A DNA stretch of 64,000 nucleotides from Metellina segmentata (taxonomy: Eukaryota; Arthropoda; Arachnida; Araneae; Tetragnathidae), in contig CANAIC010000160.1 in NCBI GenBank assembly GCA_947359465.1, forward strand, positions 62,001 through 126,000, read 5' to 3'. Both the position numbers and the translations under genes were made by a program. Numbering within the stretch: the stretch's first letter is position 1; the number at the start of each line of letters is the position of its first letter. The notes under the pieces are model-generated. The model had not been told where the DNA came from. It saw nothing but the letters and a program-made list of their open reading frames with translations, and ran no database searches. Shown piece by piece: positions 45,814 to 56,354 of the stretch.

Positions 45814-48651
45814 CTAGTGTTTTGCTTCATCATGTATTCTTTTCCATCTTGCCCAGTTCTTATTCATAGTGCTTAAAGTTTTATACATATTGTCATTCAA
45901 CAATTCTGATATGGTTTTTATACCATCTTGGCGTTTTAGTTGTTCCTCAACCCATTCTTTGTCATTAAGAAGTGACTTTATATCATATTGGATATATTTA
46001 TATAAAATATCCATCAAGTGACTTGGACGCATGTTCTCCTTTAATCCATTTAATATCGTTAACTTTTCTTGATACTCGCGAATTAAATCAGCAGCATCTG
46101 TTATTTTATTTCCAAACATGTAATTCCAAAGATCTATAAAATGTCGTTCATAAAAAGCATAAAAATATAATTTCATAGTACTTAAGGCTATTTCATCATC
46201 TAAATCATAATTTTCCAATATTGCATCATCATCGGTCCTACGTTTTTTATGTTTGGATATCAAAGATGTTGTTTGTGGATCTAAATCCATTTCGGGGTTT
46301 AAGTCAGCCAATTGCTGTAAATCAGTTTGAGATGGAGGTCTATTTAGAGATGTGCTTCTAGGTCTAATTGGAGACGAGCTTACAGAACAATTTGGAGATC
46401 TGCTTCTGGACCTAGCAGTATCGATACCAATGGAAGACTGGTCTCTGCGAGTAGTCCGATCTGTATCTTTTGATCTACGTCTATGCAATGAAGAATCTTG
46501 TTCTATCGCTTGGGATGTTAAATTCTTTTTGCACTCTTCCAACTCGTGTTGAGTAAACTCTAGTTGAATACGTAAAGCAGATTGGTTTTCAAACTGACGT
46601 TTAACATTCTCCTTCCAGTTTATATCATCTTTAATATTAAAAAGAGTTTTAATTTCATCCATTTCATTTTGTTTTTCATTCAATTCGTGTTGCTGACTCT
46701 CTAGTTTTGATTCTAATTTAGAATTTTCAAATTTTATCGCTTTGTGTTTAGAAATAACAATCAAGTTCCATTTTCTAACATTTTTTATATCAAAAAAATT
46801 TATAATTTTATCAATTTTTTGTTCCGTTTCACTTTGTTTTTGCTCCAATTCGGATTTACTAGACTCTAGGCTTTTAATAGCTAAGGATAATTCGTTCTGA
46901 AGCTGTTGTGCATCCTGCACGCTTTTAAGGTAATACTGTCTCAAATTTGTTTTCTCATCCTCAATCTTTGCTTTCATATCAAGGGCAAATGTGTCTATGT
47001 TAAAATTGTCCATTAATTGGGAGCATTGCTGTTTTAAAGTATCGAAATCGGCATTCTCTAGGTGATAGCCTAACATCAAGGGTTGGTCTGAAGATTGTTC
47101 CTCTAGGCTCAATGGTTCGGCATCATAGTCTATAGGCTCGTTCACAGTTTCACGTGTTTCAATCAATTTAGTTTGCAATGCACTCACATTGGTTTGCAAA
47201 TAACTGAAAAACGTTTCAATAAAATTATCTATAGAATATGTCCTTGCTATAGTTTTTGATTCATCATCCAATGTTTGAAGCATTAGGTAAAAAATTTTTT
47301 CAAACGTTTTGGTAAAACGTTGTATAGTCTCCGATGTTGCTTTTAACAAATCTGTTATATCATCTACCAGATTTGTGTGGGGAACTGATGATAATTTAAA
47401 TTCTTGTCGAAACAGTGTTAAAAGAGTTTTAATTTTTGTGTTGTCGTTAAGCATGTTAATCACTCCATGTTCCCAATCGTCTTGAAAGGCAAACATTGGA
47501 AAATGGGCCTGGCAATATGTTAACAAGGTAGATGGTTTGTGAATTTCAGCCAATTGCGTATTTTTTTCCAACAGCTTTTGTTCCAACTCATCTAATCGCT
47601 CCATCAAAAGAATGGAGGGTAATTTACTTCCAAAGAGTGTGGATATTTTTTCAACCAACTTGCTAGACTTATCTTTTACCTCTTGATTGGTGGTATTAAC
47701 AAGAGATACCACGTTTTTAAGTACGTCTTCACTAGCACCTATTTGACTCAAGTTTCGACGTAATGTGTTAAAAGATGCATCAATTTTAAACAAACCCACT
47801 ATTTCTTTCAATTGGTTTTCGGATAACATACGAGTTAAAAATTCTTCAAATTTATTAAACAAACTCTCACTAATATTATCCACATCAATGGATGCTGTAT
47901 TCAAATGTTGAGGCTCACAAGAAGGTGCAATCTTTTTCAAGAGGTCATGAATTTTAGTTTCCCTTTCCTTTGACAGGTCAAACGTTGTTTTCAATTCATC
48001 TCTGACATTTTGTAAAAACTCGGACAATTTTCTATTATTTTCAAGCGTAAATTGTTCATAGTCGTAGTTTTGGCTTTTATATTCCAACGGCAAGGATTGG
48101 ACGGAAGACTGGATCGAAGGCATACAATTTTCAGTGGATTTTGGTGGATATTCAATATGCGGAAGGTTCTCGAAAGACGTTTTATCCCGTTTTTCTAATT
48201 CCTCTTTCAATCGCGAGATTGTATTTTGAAGGCTCTTTACATTGTTTTTCTCTGATTCTAGATTCAAAGTACATTCCTCATAATTACGGCAAATTTCCTT
48301 GTTTTTCAATTCCAACCTGTGATGATCCTTTTCTAGTGTGGAGTAGATTGATTTCAAATGCGATACTTCTTTTCTACACGCTACCAGATGTTCATGATTC
48401 GTGGTAGAGTGAATAGGTGATGCATGACCACTAAGGGGTGCATGACACAAATGAAATAAAAAATCCAGAAAACTACTACTGTTTCGGTATACATCGGGAT
48501 ACTGATCAATCAACGGTTGACTCAATGTAAATGCTTCCGTAACGTCTTGGGAAATATCCCTCTTCAAGGTTTGTAATAATTGTACATGAAGCAAATTGTT
48601 GGGGTCCCGTTGTGACTGTAGGATGGCTTTCACCAATGTCTTCAAGACCAT
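45814..48651 (-). CDS. Large coiled-coil protein with RS segment, 945 aa
   Basis: ATG 48651 follows AATCAAG. Residues about 100-190 and 560-740 are heptad-rich coiled coil (LELKNKEICRNYEE, SKLESKLESQQHELNEKQ); a short RS/SP segment (about 755-800, RSRSRSPNCSVSSSPIRPRS) precedes a KKRR patch and a helical C-terminal domain of about 130 residues. Comparable long coiled-coil proteins (desmoplakin-like) occur in baculovirus nucleocapsid egress; that is only an analogy. The start overlaps the upstream stop by 10 bp. Confidence 0.65.
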   Translation of the reverse strand: MVLKTLVKAILQSQRDPNNLLHVQLLQTLKRDISQDVTEAFTLSQPLIDQYPDVYRNSSSFLDFLFHLCHAPLSGHASPIHSTTNHEHLVACRKEVSHLKSIYSTLEKDHHRLELKNKEICRNYEECTLNLESEKNNVKSLQNTISRLKEELEKRDKTSFENLPHIEYPPKSTENCMPSIQSSVQSLPLEYKSQNYDYEQFTLENNRKLSEFLQNVRDELKTTFDLSKERETKIHDLLKKIAPSCEPQHLNTASIDVDNISESLFNKFEEFLTRMLSENQLKEIVGLFKIDASFNTLRRNLSQIGASEDVLKNVVSLVNTTNQEVKDKSSKLVEKISTLFGSKLPSILLMERLDELEQKLLEKNTQLAEIHKPSTLLTYCQAHFPMFAFQDDWEHGVINMLNDNTKIKTLLTLFRQEFKLSSVPHTNLVDDITDLLKATSETIQRFTKTFEKIFYLMLQTLDDESKTIARTYSIDNFIETFFSYLQTNVSALQTKLIETRETVNEPIDYDAEPLSLEEQSSDQPLMLGYHLENADFDTLKQQCSQLMDNFNIDTFALDMKAKIEDEKTNLRQYYLKSVQDAQQLQNELSLAIKSLESSKSELEQKQSETEQKIDKIINFFDIKNVRKWNLIVISKHKAIKFENSKLESKLESQQHELNEKQNEMDEIKTLFNIKDDINWKENVKRQFENQSALRIQLEFTQHELEECKKNLTSQAIEQDSSLHRRRSKDTDRTTRRDQSSIGIDTARSRSRSPNCSVSSSPIRPRSTSLNRPPSQTDLQQLADLNPEMDLDPQTTSLISKHKKRRTDDDAILENYDLDDEIALSTMKLYFYAFYERHFIDLWNYMFGNKITDAADLIREYQEKLTILNGLKENMRPSHLMDILYKYIQYDIKSLLNDKEWVEEQLKRQDGIKTISELLNDNMYKTLSTMNKNWARWKRIHDEAKH

Positions 48652-49790
48652 CTTGATTTGATTTTCCCCATCAGAATGTGATACACTTGCAACAAGTCTT
48701 TTTTAATGTAACGGTATGGTTCGGATGTCTGAATGGACAACCAATCTAGAATGACAGTTAAATTGATGATATTTGAATATAAATTGGACACGTACCACAT
48801 GAGACCATGGTTGAGCCACGTGTCTAAATCTTTCAACAAAGGAACCCAATACTGGCATTGAGTGGTGTGGTCGGTGGGAACAAAGCAACACGACATGTTA
48901 TTAGCATCCAAGTACCATTCTTTGGTAAAGGATAAAATAAGTACCGACACGTACTCGGCTTTACAATCTATGATTCGGCAAGCTATTCCCACGGGTACAG
49001 CGTCACTTAGAGTAGTTTGACACGTATAAAACTCTTTGGGAGGATGATCAGGTGGTAAGACATGGTCCATACTGCGTTTCAAAATATGAAATAAATTTCG
49101 TCCAAGAAATGCAGTAGGATCATGATTAAACATGCGTCTCGTTTTTTCAAAAGCCATATGATAGGCCAAAGGATACCACGTATTAAAATTATTTAAATGA
49201 TCAGTGTTTCTTTTAAAGTACCTCATGAGAGCAGCATCTTGAATGGTGAAAGGTTCAGACATTTTAATGCAGCTATTGAACAACTTGACCAAACCACGAA
49301 AAGCAACATTTTTCCGAGCTCGTGTCCAAAAGGATTTGAATGGGTTGTGACTGGTTACGACAAAAAGTGTCCGAGCATAATATGTTTTGACCAAGAAATT
49401 AGGATTTGGAAATAACGATGTTAACAAGTCCGCTTCGGTTGGAGTTTTAGGATGATCTTTGGGGAGCACAAACATCTTGGTGGTTTGTGCAAATTCCAAA
49501 GTCAACGCGTGCTTAGATGCATCCACCAAAATGCATGTATTGGGAGGAATATGTATGGTATTAGGGAAGGATGATCCAAACTGTTTATGAATAATGATGG
49601 GATTTTTAAACCGAATGGCAATGAAATACAATCTATTATACTGGTTACCCGTCACAGTGACATATCGATTCAGATCCTGACCGGCATGGAATTCAGTAAT
49701 GGAAGATTCCGCATTATTCCAATGTGTTGCATCGTCTCCTCGAGGGAGCATAGGCAAACTCAACTCTTCGTCATTACGGGATTCCATCAT
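48642..49790 (-). CDS. Unknown protein, 382 aa
   Basis: ATG 49790 (MMESRNDEE) is the first sensible ATG. Mixed alpha/beta, aromatic-rich, with a C-terminal half bearing CxxC-less Cys residues and no membrane helix. Its length would also suit P47, so it is a rival to the frameshifted gene at 33825 for that role; I cannot decide from sequence alone. Co-oriented with the coiled-coil gene. Confidence 0.55.
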   Translation of the reverse strand: MMESRNDEELSLPMLPRGDDATHWNNAESSITEFHAGQDLNRYVTVTGNQYNRLYFIAIRFKNPIIIHKQFGSSFPNTIHIPPNTCILVDASKHALTLEFAQTTKMFVLPKDHPKTPTEADLLTSLFPNPNFLVKTYYARTLFVVTSHNPFKSFWTRARKNVAFRGLVKLFNSCIKMSEPFTIQDAALMRYFKRNTDHLNNFNTWYPLAYHMAFEKTRRMFNHDPTAFLGRNLFHILKRSMDHVLPPDHPPKEFYTCQTTLSDAVPVGIACRIIDCKAEYVSVLILSFTKEWYLDANNMSCCFVPTDHTTQCQYWVPLLKDLDTWLNHGLMWYVSNLYSNIINLTVILDWLSIQTSEPYRYIKKDLLQVYHILMGKIKSRWS

Positions 49791-49884
49791 GCGATGTAAA
49801 AAAAATGAACCCTTTATATAAAGTGTCACCAGAGGATTCTATGATGTATTTGCATATTCTCTTACCTATATAACGGAAGAAAAG

Positions 49885-49956
<72 letters not shown>
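49885..49956. repeat. A/T block
   Basis: A38/T34, between minus-strand genes. Confidence 0.95.
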
Positions 49957-49957
<1 letters not shown>

Positions 49958-50009
49958 AAACCAAAGCACCTACTAATGGAATAACATTGTTAATTCCAAG
50001 TGAAATTTC

Positions 50010-50939
50010 TTATACTTGTGTAATTAACTCCTTGCACTTAATTTCGGTATCCAAGCTCTCGGCCTTTATTTTTTTCAATTTTTGAGCCAATGTCTGTTTA
50101 ATATGCCAGGTTTTCCCTTCACTTTTTGCAATTTCCATACTCCACCACGTGTTTACACATTCGGGTCCTAGTCGTATTACTAAAAAGAGTCGGTATGCAA
50201 AAAAGACAATATGCCAAATGATGAGGGTTAGGAAACAACCATACACTACCCAAAACACTCTCCGATAAATACTGTTGAGGGGTAATAAACAGTACCATTT
50301 TCCAGTTGTAATCTCACCCCCTGATCTGTAATCGAAAAAACAATTGGCTATATGAGGAAAGAGAATAGGAATGGCAGACCAGGACCAACTGGATAGGGAC
50401 CAAACACGATTGAAAAATTCATTCAGGATTCCAATCTGAACTGCAAGATGCAAAGCATAAATACATTCCAATGCCCATGTTTGCAAAAACAAATGATTGC
50501 CTTTGGATGCTATGATCATTTGAGTGACTCGTTCACAATCTTCCTCATCTTTTATCGTCAATTCTTTAAGATAGTAGTCAATGTGTCTGGACCATACGCG
50601 AAAAGGAAAATAAAAACTAAAGGCTTGGAGCAATAATATAACAGAGATCCATTGATAATAGTCATGATACAGGATGGGAATAATAGGATTCTCCGTACGA
50701 GTGAAATCAGTATGAGTAGAGTTGATAAAGCATCTGGTGTCTACAATCGATTTGGCTATTTTACTTCCACCCAAATCACAATTGATAGCATCACCAAACA
50801 ACTGTCGACTCATACTAAGGCCAAAACAAAATAAAAAAATATTACGGACATGAATTTGACTAAAATCCACTAGCGCACTGTGACTCCGTAAAGGAGTCCA
50901 AGAGCCCTTCCATTTGAGTAAATTAAAAAGGGGTAACAT
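50010..50939 (-). CDS. Innexin (viral gap-junction channel protein)
   Basis: 309 residues from ATG 50939 (another ATG at 50981 overlaps the lef-9 stop). Four membrane segments: about 30-50, 95-117 (YYQWISVILLLQAFSFYFP), 160-185 and 240-262. Innexin hallmarks: INCD...CF in the first loop (two Cys 16 apart), YYQW at the start of TM2 with LQAFSFYFPFRVW, NCFFDYRSGG...WYC in the second loop (two Cys 17 apart), and LPLNSIYRRVFWVVYG entering TM4. Innexins form gap junctions and hemichannels in invertebrates; viral copies (vinnexins) are known from ichnoviruses. Slightly shorter than animal innexins, mainly at the C-terminus. Lies downstream of lef-9. Confidence 0.88.
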   Translation of the reverse strand: MLPLFNLLKWKGSWTPLRSHSALVDFSQIHVRNIFLFCFGLSMSRQLFGDAINCDLGGSKIAKSIVDTRCFINSTHTDFTRTENPIIPILYHDYYQWISVILLLQAFSFYFPFRVWSRHIDYYLKELTIKDEEDCERVTQMIIASKGNHLFLQTWALECIYALHLAVQIGILNEFFNRVWSLSSWSWSAIPILFPHIANCFFDYRSGGEITTGKWYCLLPLNSIYRRVFWVVYGCFLTLIIWHIVFFAYRLFLVIRLGPECVNTWWSMEIAKSEGKTWHIKQTLAQKLKKIKAESLDTEIKCKELITQV

Positions 50940-50977
50940 TTTTTTGTAATGTTGCCACTTTATATAATATTTTTTTT

Positions 50978-52546
50978 TCATTCATTGTCTATGGGTATTG
51001 TTTTTTGCAGCAGGTGCTTGAATCCATCAACAGACATGACATCCGTAAAATGCAACACATCCAGTACGTCATTTTCAATCACCATGTTTCCATCCTTTAA
51101 ACACCCCTTGTAATCCACATGTAACCCCTGCAGGTTATATACCATTTTGGAATAACCATATCCAGGCTCCCAAATCTTACACGTTTTACTCAAAGCCTCT
51201 ATAGACGTTTTGGTGTGTGCTACCGCTTCCACAGCCGTCAACCCTTCCCAAAATGAATGGGTAATGTATTCGTCATTTTGGTAACCAATTGCTCCAAACA
51301 TTTGATACAAATGCTCAAAAGAGCCCTTGGCTCCAGACATTACTTGTGTCACAAGGCATCCGTTGCTTGATTTAGCCTTGTCTTGAAATGTGGTTAACGA
51401 TTCACGACCCCATTCAAACAGCAATTTCATTTCTTCCAGCGTCAGAGCAAAACACATTTCGTTTTGTAACACATTCAAATAGTATAACCGCATCTGATCA
51501 ATGTAGTGAAACGTTTGCTGTGAACCGTAAAGATCATACAACACCTGGAAGGTTTTATTCAAATCCCGCATTTTGTAGGGTAAAAATTCAATTTCGTCCA
51601 GTTTCATAAAATAGACGACAAGCATATCTTGAGTGGGCATCAGTTTAGGACCTTGCATCACAAAGCATCCCAACTGAAATTCTGGATTGAGAATGGTAGC
51701 ACACTCGGCTTGAGACAAAGTACTGGGCACCATATATATGTTGCACTCATCTCCATCAAAATCAGCATTTAAAGCTTGCAACACTTCTAAAGGAATTCCG
51801 AAACAGGAATACTTCCATCCGGGAGAAACCACTTTTAAGGCTATAAAATTACCCGGTTGTAACGAAGGCATTCGGTTTAAAATAATGTATTGATTGTGCA
51901 AATGAAACTTTTCTACAATTTCTTGAGGTAATGTAATTTCATTGGGTCGTAAACTAGAATCAGAAACAATCATACCTCGCATGGCTAGACTACATCGTTT
52001 TCCAAACGCTATTTGTCGCATTAAAGTAGATTTACCACAGGATCGATGTTGTAAGCTCCCATAATTTAAAGGTGCTTCTAAAAGTTGCTGGAAAAGAGTA
52101 TTCACATAATCGGCGGATTGCGTCAATTTCGTCCGGTTGGTCATGGGCAACCCTTGAACAAATTTCATGACTTTTTCATACACAAGAGTGGAAGCCACTT
52201 GCCAATAAATGGGATCAGGTAAAATTAAAAACTCTTGATTGGAATCAATGTGATGGGCTTGCATTAAACGTTGCAAGACGGGTAGAGCAAATGTAAACCC
52301 TGGAGTGGGTATACCAATCGATTGAACAGGATACGAATGGAGTTGGCTGTTGTAATAAAATTGCTTACAGCAAATTTGATATGGGACTTTACGAAAGGTT
52401 AATTGGCAATTACAGACTAAACACGTTTGCGTAAAAGAATGATGTTTTCGCCACGCTCTGAGGAGTTGAATCAAATCCGGGGGTGTCACTTGCACTAAAC
52501 AGTCTTGTAAAGACAAGAGTGAAATTCTGTACTGTTCTACAGACAT
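50978..52546 (-). CDS. lef-9: LEF-9, RPB1-like RNA polymerase subunit
   Basis: 522 residues from ATG 52546 (MSVEQY). The catalytic Mg-binding loop NADFDGDECNIYMV lies near residue 258-270, preceded by LNRMPSLQPGNFIALKV, as in the largest subunit of multisubunit RNA polymerases. Length and single compact core match LEF-9 (about 500 aa). Cys pairs near residue 45-62 (CLVC...CC) may bind zinc. The start codon is one base from that of the divergent YP-repeat gene at 52548. The innexin gene follows. Confidence 0.93.
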   Translation of the reverse strand: MSVEQYRISLLSLQDCLVQVTPPDLIQLLRAWRKHHSFTQTCLVCNCQLTFRKVPYQICCKQFYYNSQLHSYPVQSIGIPTPGFTFALPVLQRLMQAHHIDSNQEFLILPDPIYWQVASTLVYEKVMKFVQGLPMTNRTKLTQSADYVNTLFQQLLEAPLNYGSLQHRSCGKSTLMRQIAFGKRCSLAMRGMIVSDSSLRPNEITLPQEIVEKFHLHNQYIILNRMPSLQPGNFIALKVVSPGWKYSCFGIPLEVLQALNADFDGDECNIYMVPSTLSQAECATILNPEFQLGCFVMQGPKLMPTQDMLVVYFMKLDEIEFLPYKMRDLNKTFQVLYDLYGSQQTFHYIDQMRLYYLNVLQNEMCFALTLEEMKLLFEWGRESLTTFQDKAKSSNGCLVTQVMSGAKGSFEHLYQMFGAIGYQNDEYITHSFWEGLTAVEAVAHTKTSIEALSKTCKIWEPGYGYSKMVYNLQGLHVDYKGCLKDGNMVIENDVLDVLHFTDVMSVDGFKHLLQKTIPIDNE

Positions 52547-52547
52547 A

Positions 52548-53146
52548 ATGACGCAACAGTATCCACGAAATAGAAAAGGCAATGAATATTATAGCAATTT
52601 AGACACAAATCCTTTTCTGACACATTCAGAAGGAGGTGAAAGATATACGCAAGACCGCAACGGGAGTCAAAAGTATCCCAAAAGCCAACGCTATGTATTT
52701 GCCAAAAATCAGAACAACGATGAATATTATGCGCGAGACTGTAATGGGGATGAAATATATCCCTGTCGAAACGGTGAATCTATAGTTATTAAAAAAAAAT
52801 GGTCAATGGGTAATGGCTCGCTTTTCCGATGGCACCCAACGCTATCCCACTGATACGAAAGGAAACGAGTATTATTTAAAAAACGAGGGGAAACCTTTCT
52901 TGATGCTACGACACGATGGTGTACCGTATTTAGCAAAAAATCAACAGGGAATTACAATGATTCCGTGGAATTTCTTACCAGATTATATTGAGAGTGATGT
53001 AGGATTTTTACACACCCGAGACCATGCCGGAAATAGTGTGTACGTAAAGGAAACAGAGCTGCCGCAATCGGTAAAAATAATATGCAGCTGTATATGCCGA
53101 GCGATGCTTTCACTCCCATTTATTTTACTATCTGGATGCAACAGAG

Positions 53147-53151
<5 letters not shown>
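52548..53151 (+). CDS. YAKD/YP-repeat protein, frameshifted at an A9 run
   Basis: Two frames (52548-52853 and about 52813-53151) both carry YP-repeat units (RYVFAKNQNNDEYYAR, GTQRYPTDTKGNEYYL). They are offset exactly at nine A (52791-52799), where a length change of one base would make a single gene of about 200 aa. The C-terminus ends with a hydrophobic stretch (ICRAMLSLPFILLSG) that could be a membrane anchor. The stop fuses with an A/T block. Third member of the repeat family. Confidence 0.6.

Positions 53152-53226
<75 letters not shown>
53150..53226. repeat. A/T block fused to stop codons on both sides
   Basis: A33/T44. Left edge completes the stop of the plus-strand YP-repeat gene; right edge completes the stop of the minus-strand gene at 53225. 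Confidence 0.95.
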
Positions 53227-53229
<3 letters not shown>

Positions 53230-53665
53230 CTCTTTCTCTAATGCTTGAAACTGGTTCAAGCTTTGGTGTAACTTCGCATTCTGGTGTAACTTCAAATTCT
53301 GGTGTAACTTCAAATTCTGATGTAACTTCTACTTTTGGTGTAACGTCTGGTTGCTCAGCATTTTTTTGTGCCGTTTGAGCCCAATCCAAAAAAGTTTTAA
53401 TTCCAATTTCAATCATGTACAATGTTATGTCTTTTGTATTCATCTGATCCACATCAATGAACCATTTGTTTTCACCCTTTTGTTCCCCAAACTTTTTCAA
53501 AAATAGCAAAAAATTATCTTCAAAAGGTATATTTTCCAACATTACATTCAGCTTATCCAAATTGGTTTCCAATCGCATCTGCACGTGCCCCATTTGCACG
53601 TTCACTTTGGTTGCTGGAAATTTTTGATCCCGAAGACTACCCACTATTTGAATGGTGTGTTCCAT
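53225..53665 (-). CDS. Unknown protein with VTPEFE repeats, 146 aa
   Basis: ATG 53665 (MEHTIQIVG). The body has strand/helix alternation; the C-terminus has five VTP(E/K)xE hexapeptide copies (18-bp repeat). Overlaps the upstream gene's 3' end by 29 bp. No family recognised. Confidence 0.55.
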
Positions 53666-54739
53666 CTTTATTCTCAACTAAGGGTCGTTTACGTTTAGGT
53701 TTGTTAAGAGGCTCCATGCGCCATTCTGACACCTCTTGGATTTGTTCACCCATACAACTGAGATATAACTCTCCATAGCTGCTGATCTCACCCTTTTGAA
53801 ACACCGTTTCCAGCACTTGCTTAATGTCTTGGGGTGTTTCCACTCCCTCCTGGTAAAGGCGACGAACTGCTCTCACATGCTTTCCGCGTATATCCTCAGG
53901 TCCATAGCGAAAGAAATCTACATAATTTTTAGCGTCTTCTCCCCAAAATCCATCGATAGCAAACCATTCACATATTGCTCGATTACTCGCAAATTTATTC
54001 ATACACCCCGCCAATTTAATTAAATCAGTAGGTCGTACTGAATCTCGACCTAAGATACGCTCAACACAGTGCTGTTCTTCTAGTGTAGCTGTTTGGATGC
54101 GTTCATTCCAAAGAGTTAGTAAATCATGATGTAACGACGGATTTAAATAACAAGGTCCTATTCTTTCGGCAATATTTTCCCATGGAACGTGAAAGTATTC
54201 AGCAAAACGTTTTAAAATCCGATCACCATTGTCTCATAGGTGAGGTGGGGATTAGTAATGCGTTGAATCTCATATGAGAGAGTAAGAGTCAATAACTGTT
54301 GAACTGTTTCGTGATGCATTGCTTCATGCTCCGCATCATAAAGCATTGAATGCTGCAGTGGTGGTTCTGCCTTGTATTGCAATTTCTCATGTTGAACTGA
54401 CAGTAATATTTCAGGAGTCACTGATTGCAATGCTTTACGCTGCACTGCTTCATTATTCACGGGCTGCAATGCTTTACGCTGCACTGCTTCATTATTCACG
54501 GGCTGCAATGCTTTACGCTGCACTGCTTCATTATTCACGGGCTGCAATGCTTCACGCTGCACTGCTTCATTATTCACGGGCTGCAATGCTTCACGCTGCA
54601 CTGCTTCATTATTCACGGGCTGCAATGCTTCACGCTGCACTGCTTCATTATTCACGGGCTGCAATGCTTCATTATTCACGGGCTGCAATGCTTCACGCTG
54701 CACTGCTTCATTATTCACGGGCTGCAATGCTTCATTCAT
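53637..54739 (-). CDS. Repeat protein with Death-domain-like region, frameshifted
   Basis: The first frame (ATG 54739 to 54212) has about seven NNEAVQREALQPV units (39-bp tandem repeat) and a helical tail. A second open frame without its own ATG runs from about 54236 to 53637. Its first 75 codons contain PWENIAERIG, LLTLWNERIQTATLEE and VERILGR, spaced like helices of Death domains (W...LA..LG, LL..W, AT...L...L). The frames meet at about 54225-54240, so one gene with an indel is likely. The C-terminal part is basic (NKPKRKRPL). The Death-fold call is tentative. Confidence 0.5.
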
Positions 54740-54794
54740 ATTTGTGAATTAAAGTTGATAATAAAGTTTTCTTGTCAAGTTACAAGTTATGTAG

Positions 54795-54801
<7 letters not shown>

Positions 54802-54888
<87 letters not shown>
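54802..54888. repeat. A/T block
   Basis: A40/T47; right edge completes the stop codon of the gene at 54887. Confidence 0.95.
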
Positions 54889-54890
<2 letters not shown>

Positions 54891-55384
54891 TCTTGTGTCT
54901 CGCTTCCAATCTCTGTAACAGTAACATCTTTATCAATTTCCATATCTTCATCAAATCGGGGTGGTTGAATGCTTATTGATTTTATCAACTTTTCAGAGAT
55001 ACTCTCTCCGCTTTGCAAGTCAAATCTTTTTCGAAATGCTGCTTTCACCAATTTATGAGCAATACCTTTACCACATTGAAAGGAATTTTCATCTTTAAAT
55101 GGTTCTTTCAAATTACAGTCACTTATTTCCGTTTTCATTACAAATTGTTTTCGTATCTCTGCTGACAATTGATTCATAATTCCCATTTCTTTTTTAAAAA
55201 CGTGAGAACGAAATGGTTCATGGTCCAATGTTCCTAAAAACTCATAGAAATAGAAAGACCTATTTTGTTTATCGAAGGGAAACACGTTCTCAGGAACATT
55301 TGGGTTCCATATGTGATAAGAAGGAGTAGGATTATCAGACAGTGTATATTCATGGCTACTAGTTGAAGAGTACAAACCATCCAT
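54887..55384 (-). CDS. Unknown protein, 165 aa
   Basis: ATG 55384 (MDGLYSSTSS) is used because the longer frame begins with TTG. Helical, Phe/Lys-rich with an IQPPRFDEDMEID acidic tail. No motif recognised. Confidence 0.5.
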
Positions 55385-55445
55385 TTCAAGTATGCAGAGT
55401 TTATTCAAGCTCCAGCAAGTTTAAATAAATATAACAAGGAAGGGA

Positions 55446-55446
<1 letters not shown>

Positions 55447-55490
<44 letters not shown>

Positions 55491-55511
55491 ATAATAATAA
55501 TAATAATAATA

Positions 55512-55554
<43 letters not shown>
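55447..55554. repeat. A/(TAA)n/T block
   Basis: A42, about nine TAA repeats, T41; right edge completes the stop codon at 55553. Confidence 0.95.
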
Positions 55555-55557
<3 letters not shown>

Positions 55558-56212
55558 TAGTCTTCTTGTGACCAAGGTAGCATGGTTCATCTTTAATTGC
55601 TCTTCTCCAGGCTTCCTCAGCTTTTTCTAAAACAGAACAATTCCTTCTGGACTCTTGACCCAAGTAAATAAAATTGTGAAAAAAACGTGCCCAAGGATCA
55701 AATATTTCTCGAGCTACTTGTCCTACTACAATCAAGTTTCGGACCTGTAGCATTTTTAATTCTCGAACTACCTGCTTTTTCCAATCATCCGATTGATTAT
55801 TTTCTACATCAATACAAAACCATGAACTATCTGTTACGACCGCACATTTTTTAATTTGACCTTCATGCATTTCCAATGCTAATGCCGCTATTCCAGAAGT
55901 TTTATGGAATATAGCGATACGTTCCATGGGTAACTCGTTACAAGACTGCAGTTTATAAAAGTGGGTATAATCGTGTTCAAATAAACAATCACAGGTATCA
56001 GGCCCCTCTTGAGCATTATCGTCACTCCATATGCAAGTATCTTTGTGAAATTCTCCTCTTTCATTTTTAATAATTCTTTCTGACATTCTCATCTGATAAC
56101 ATATTAAATCCATTAGATATGTTAATTTTTTCTGGACCTCTTTTAATTCATGTCTGGAACAACATGCATTGCTTCCAAATAGACTCTCCTTCAAATTCCG
56201 AACGTGATCCAT
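55553..56212 (-). CDS. Paralogue family B, member 2, 219 aa
   Basis: Shares with the 235-aa gene at 32970 LFG, the RIIKN...CIWSDD region, KCAVVT..SWFC.DV and (V/I)VGQVA...PWA. Lacks that gene's Cys-rich C-terminus. Function unknown; conserved Trp and Cys positions suggest a stable fold rather than a decaying copy. Confidence 0.6.
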
Positions 56213-56273
56213 GATGTGGGATAAAAGAAATGTGTAGCCTGCATTACTCTGGCATGTTTTTAAAGAAAGGAAG

Positions 56274-56349
<76 letters not shown>
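56274..56349. repeat. A/T block
   Basis: A44/T32; right edge meets the stop codon of the gene at 56348. Confidence 0.95.
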
Positions 56350-56354
<5 letters not shown>

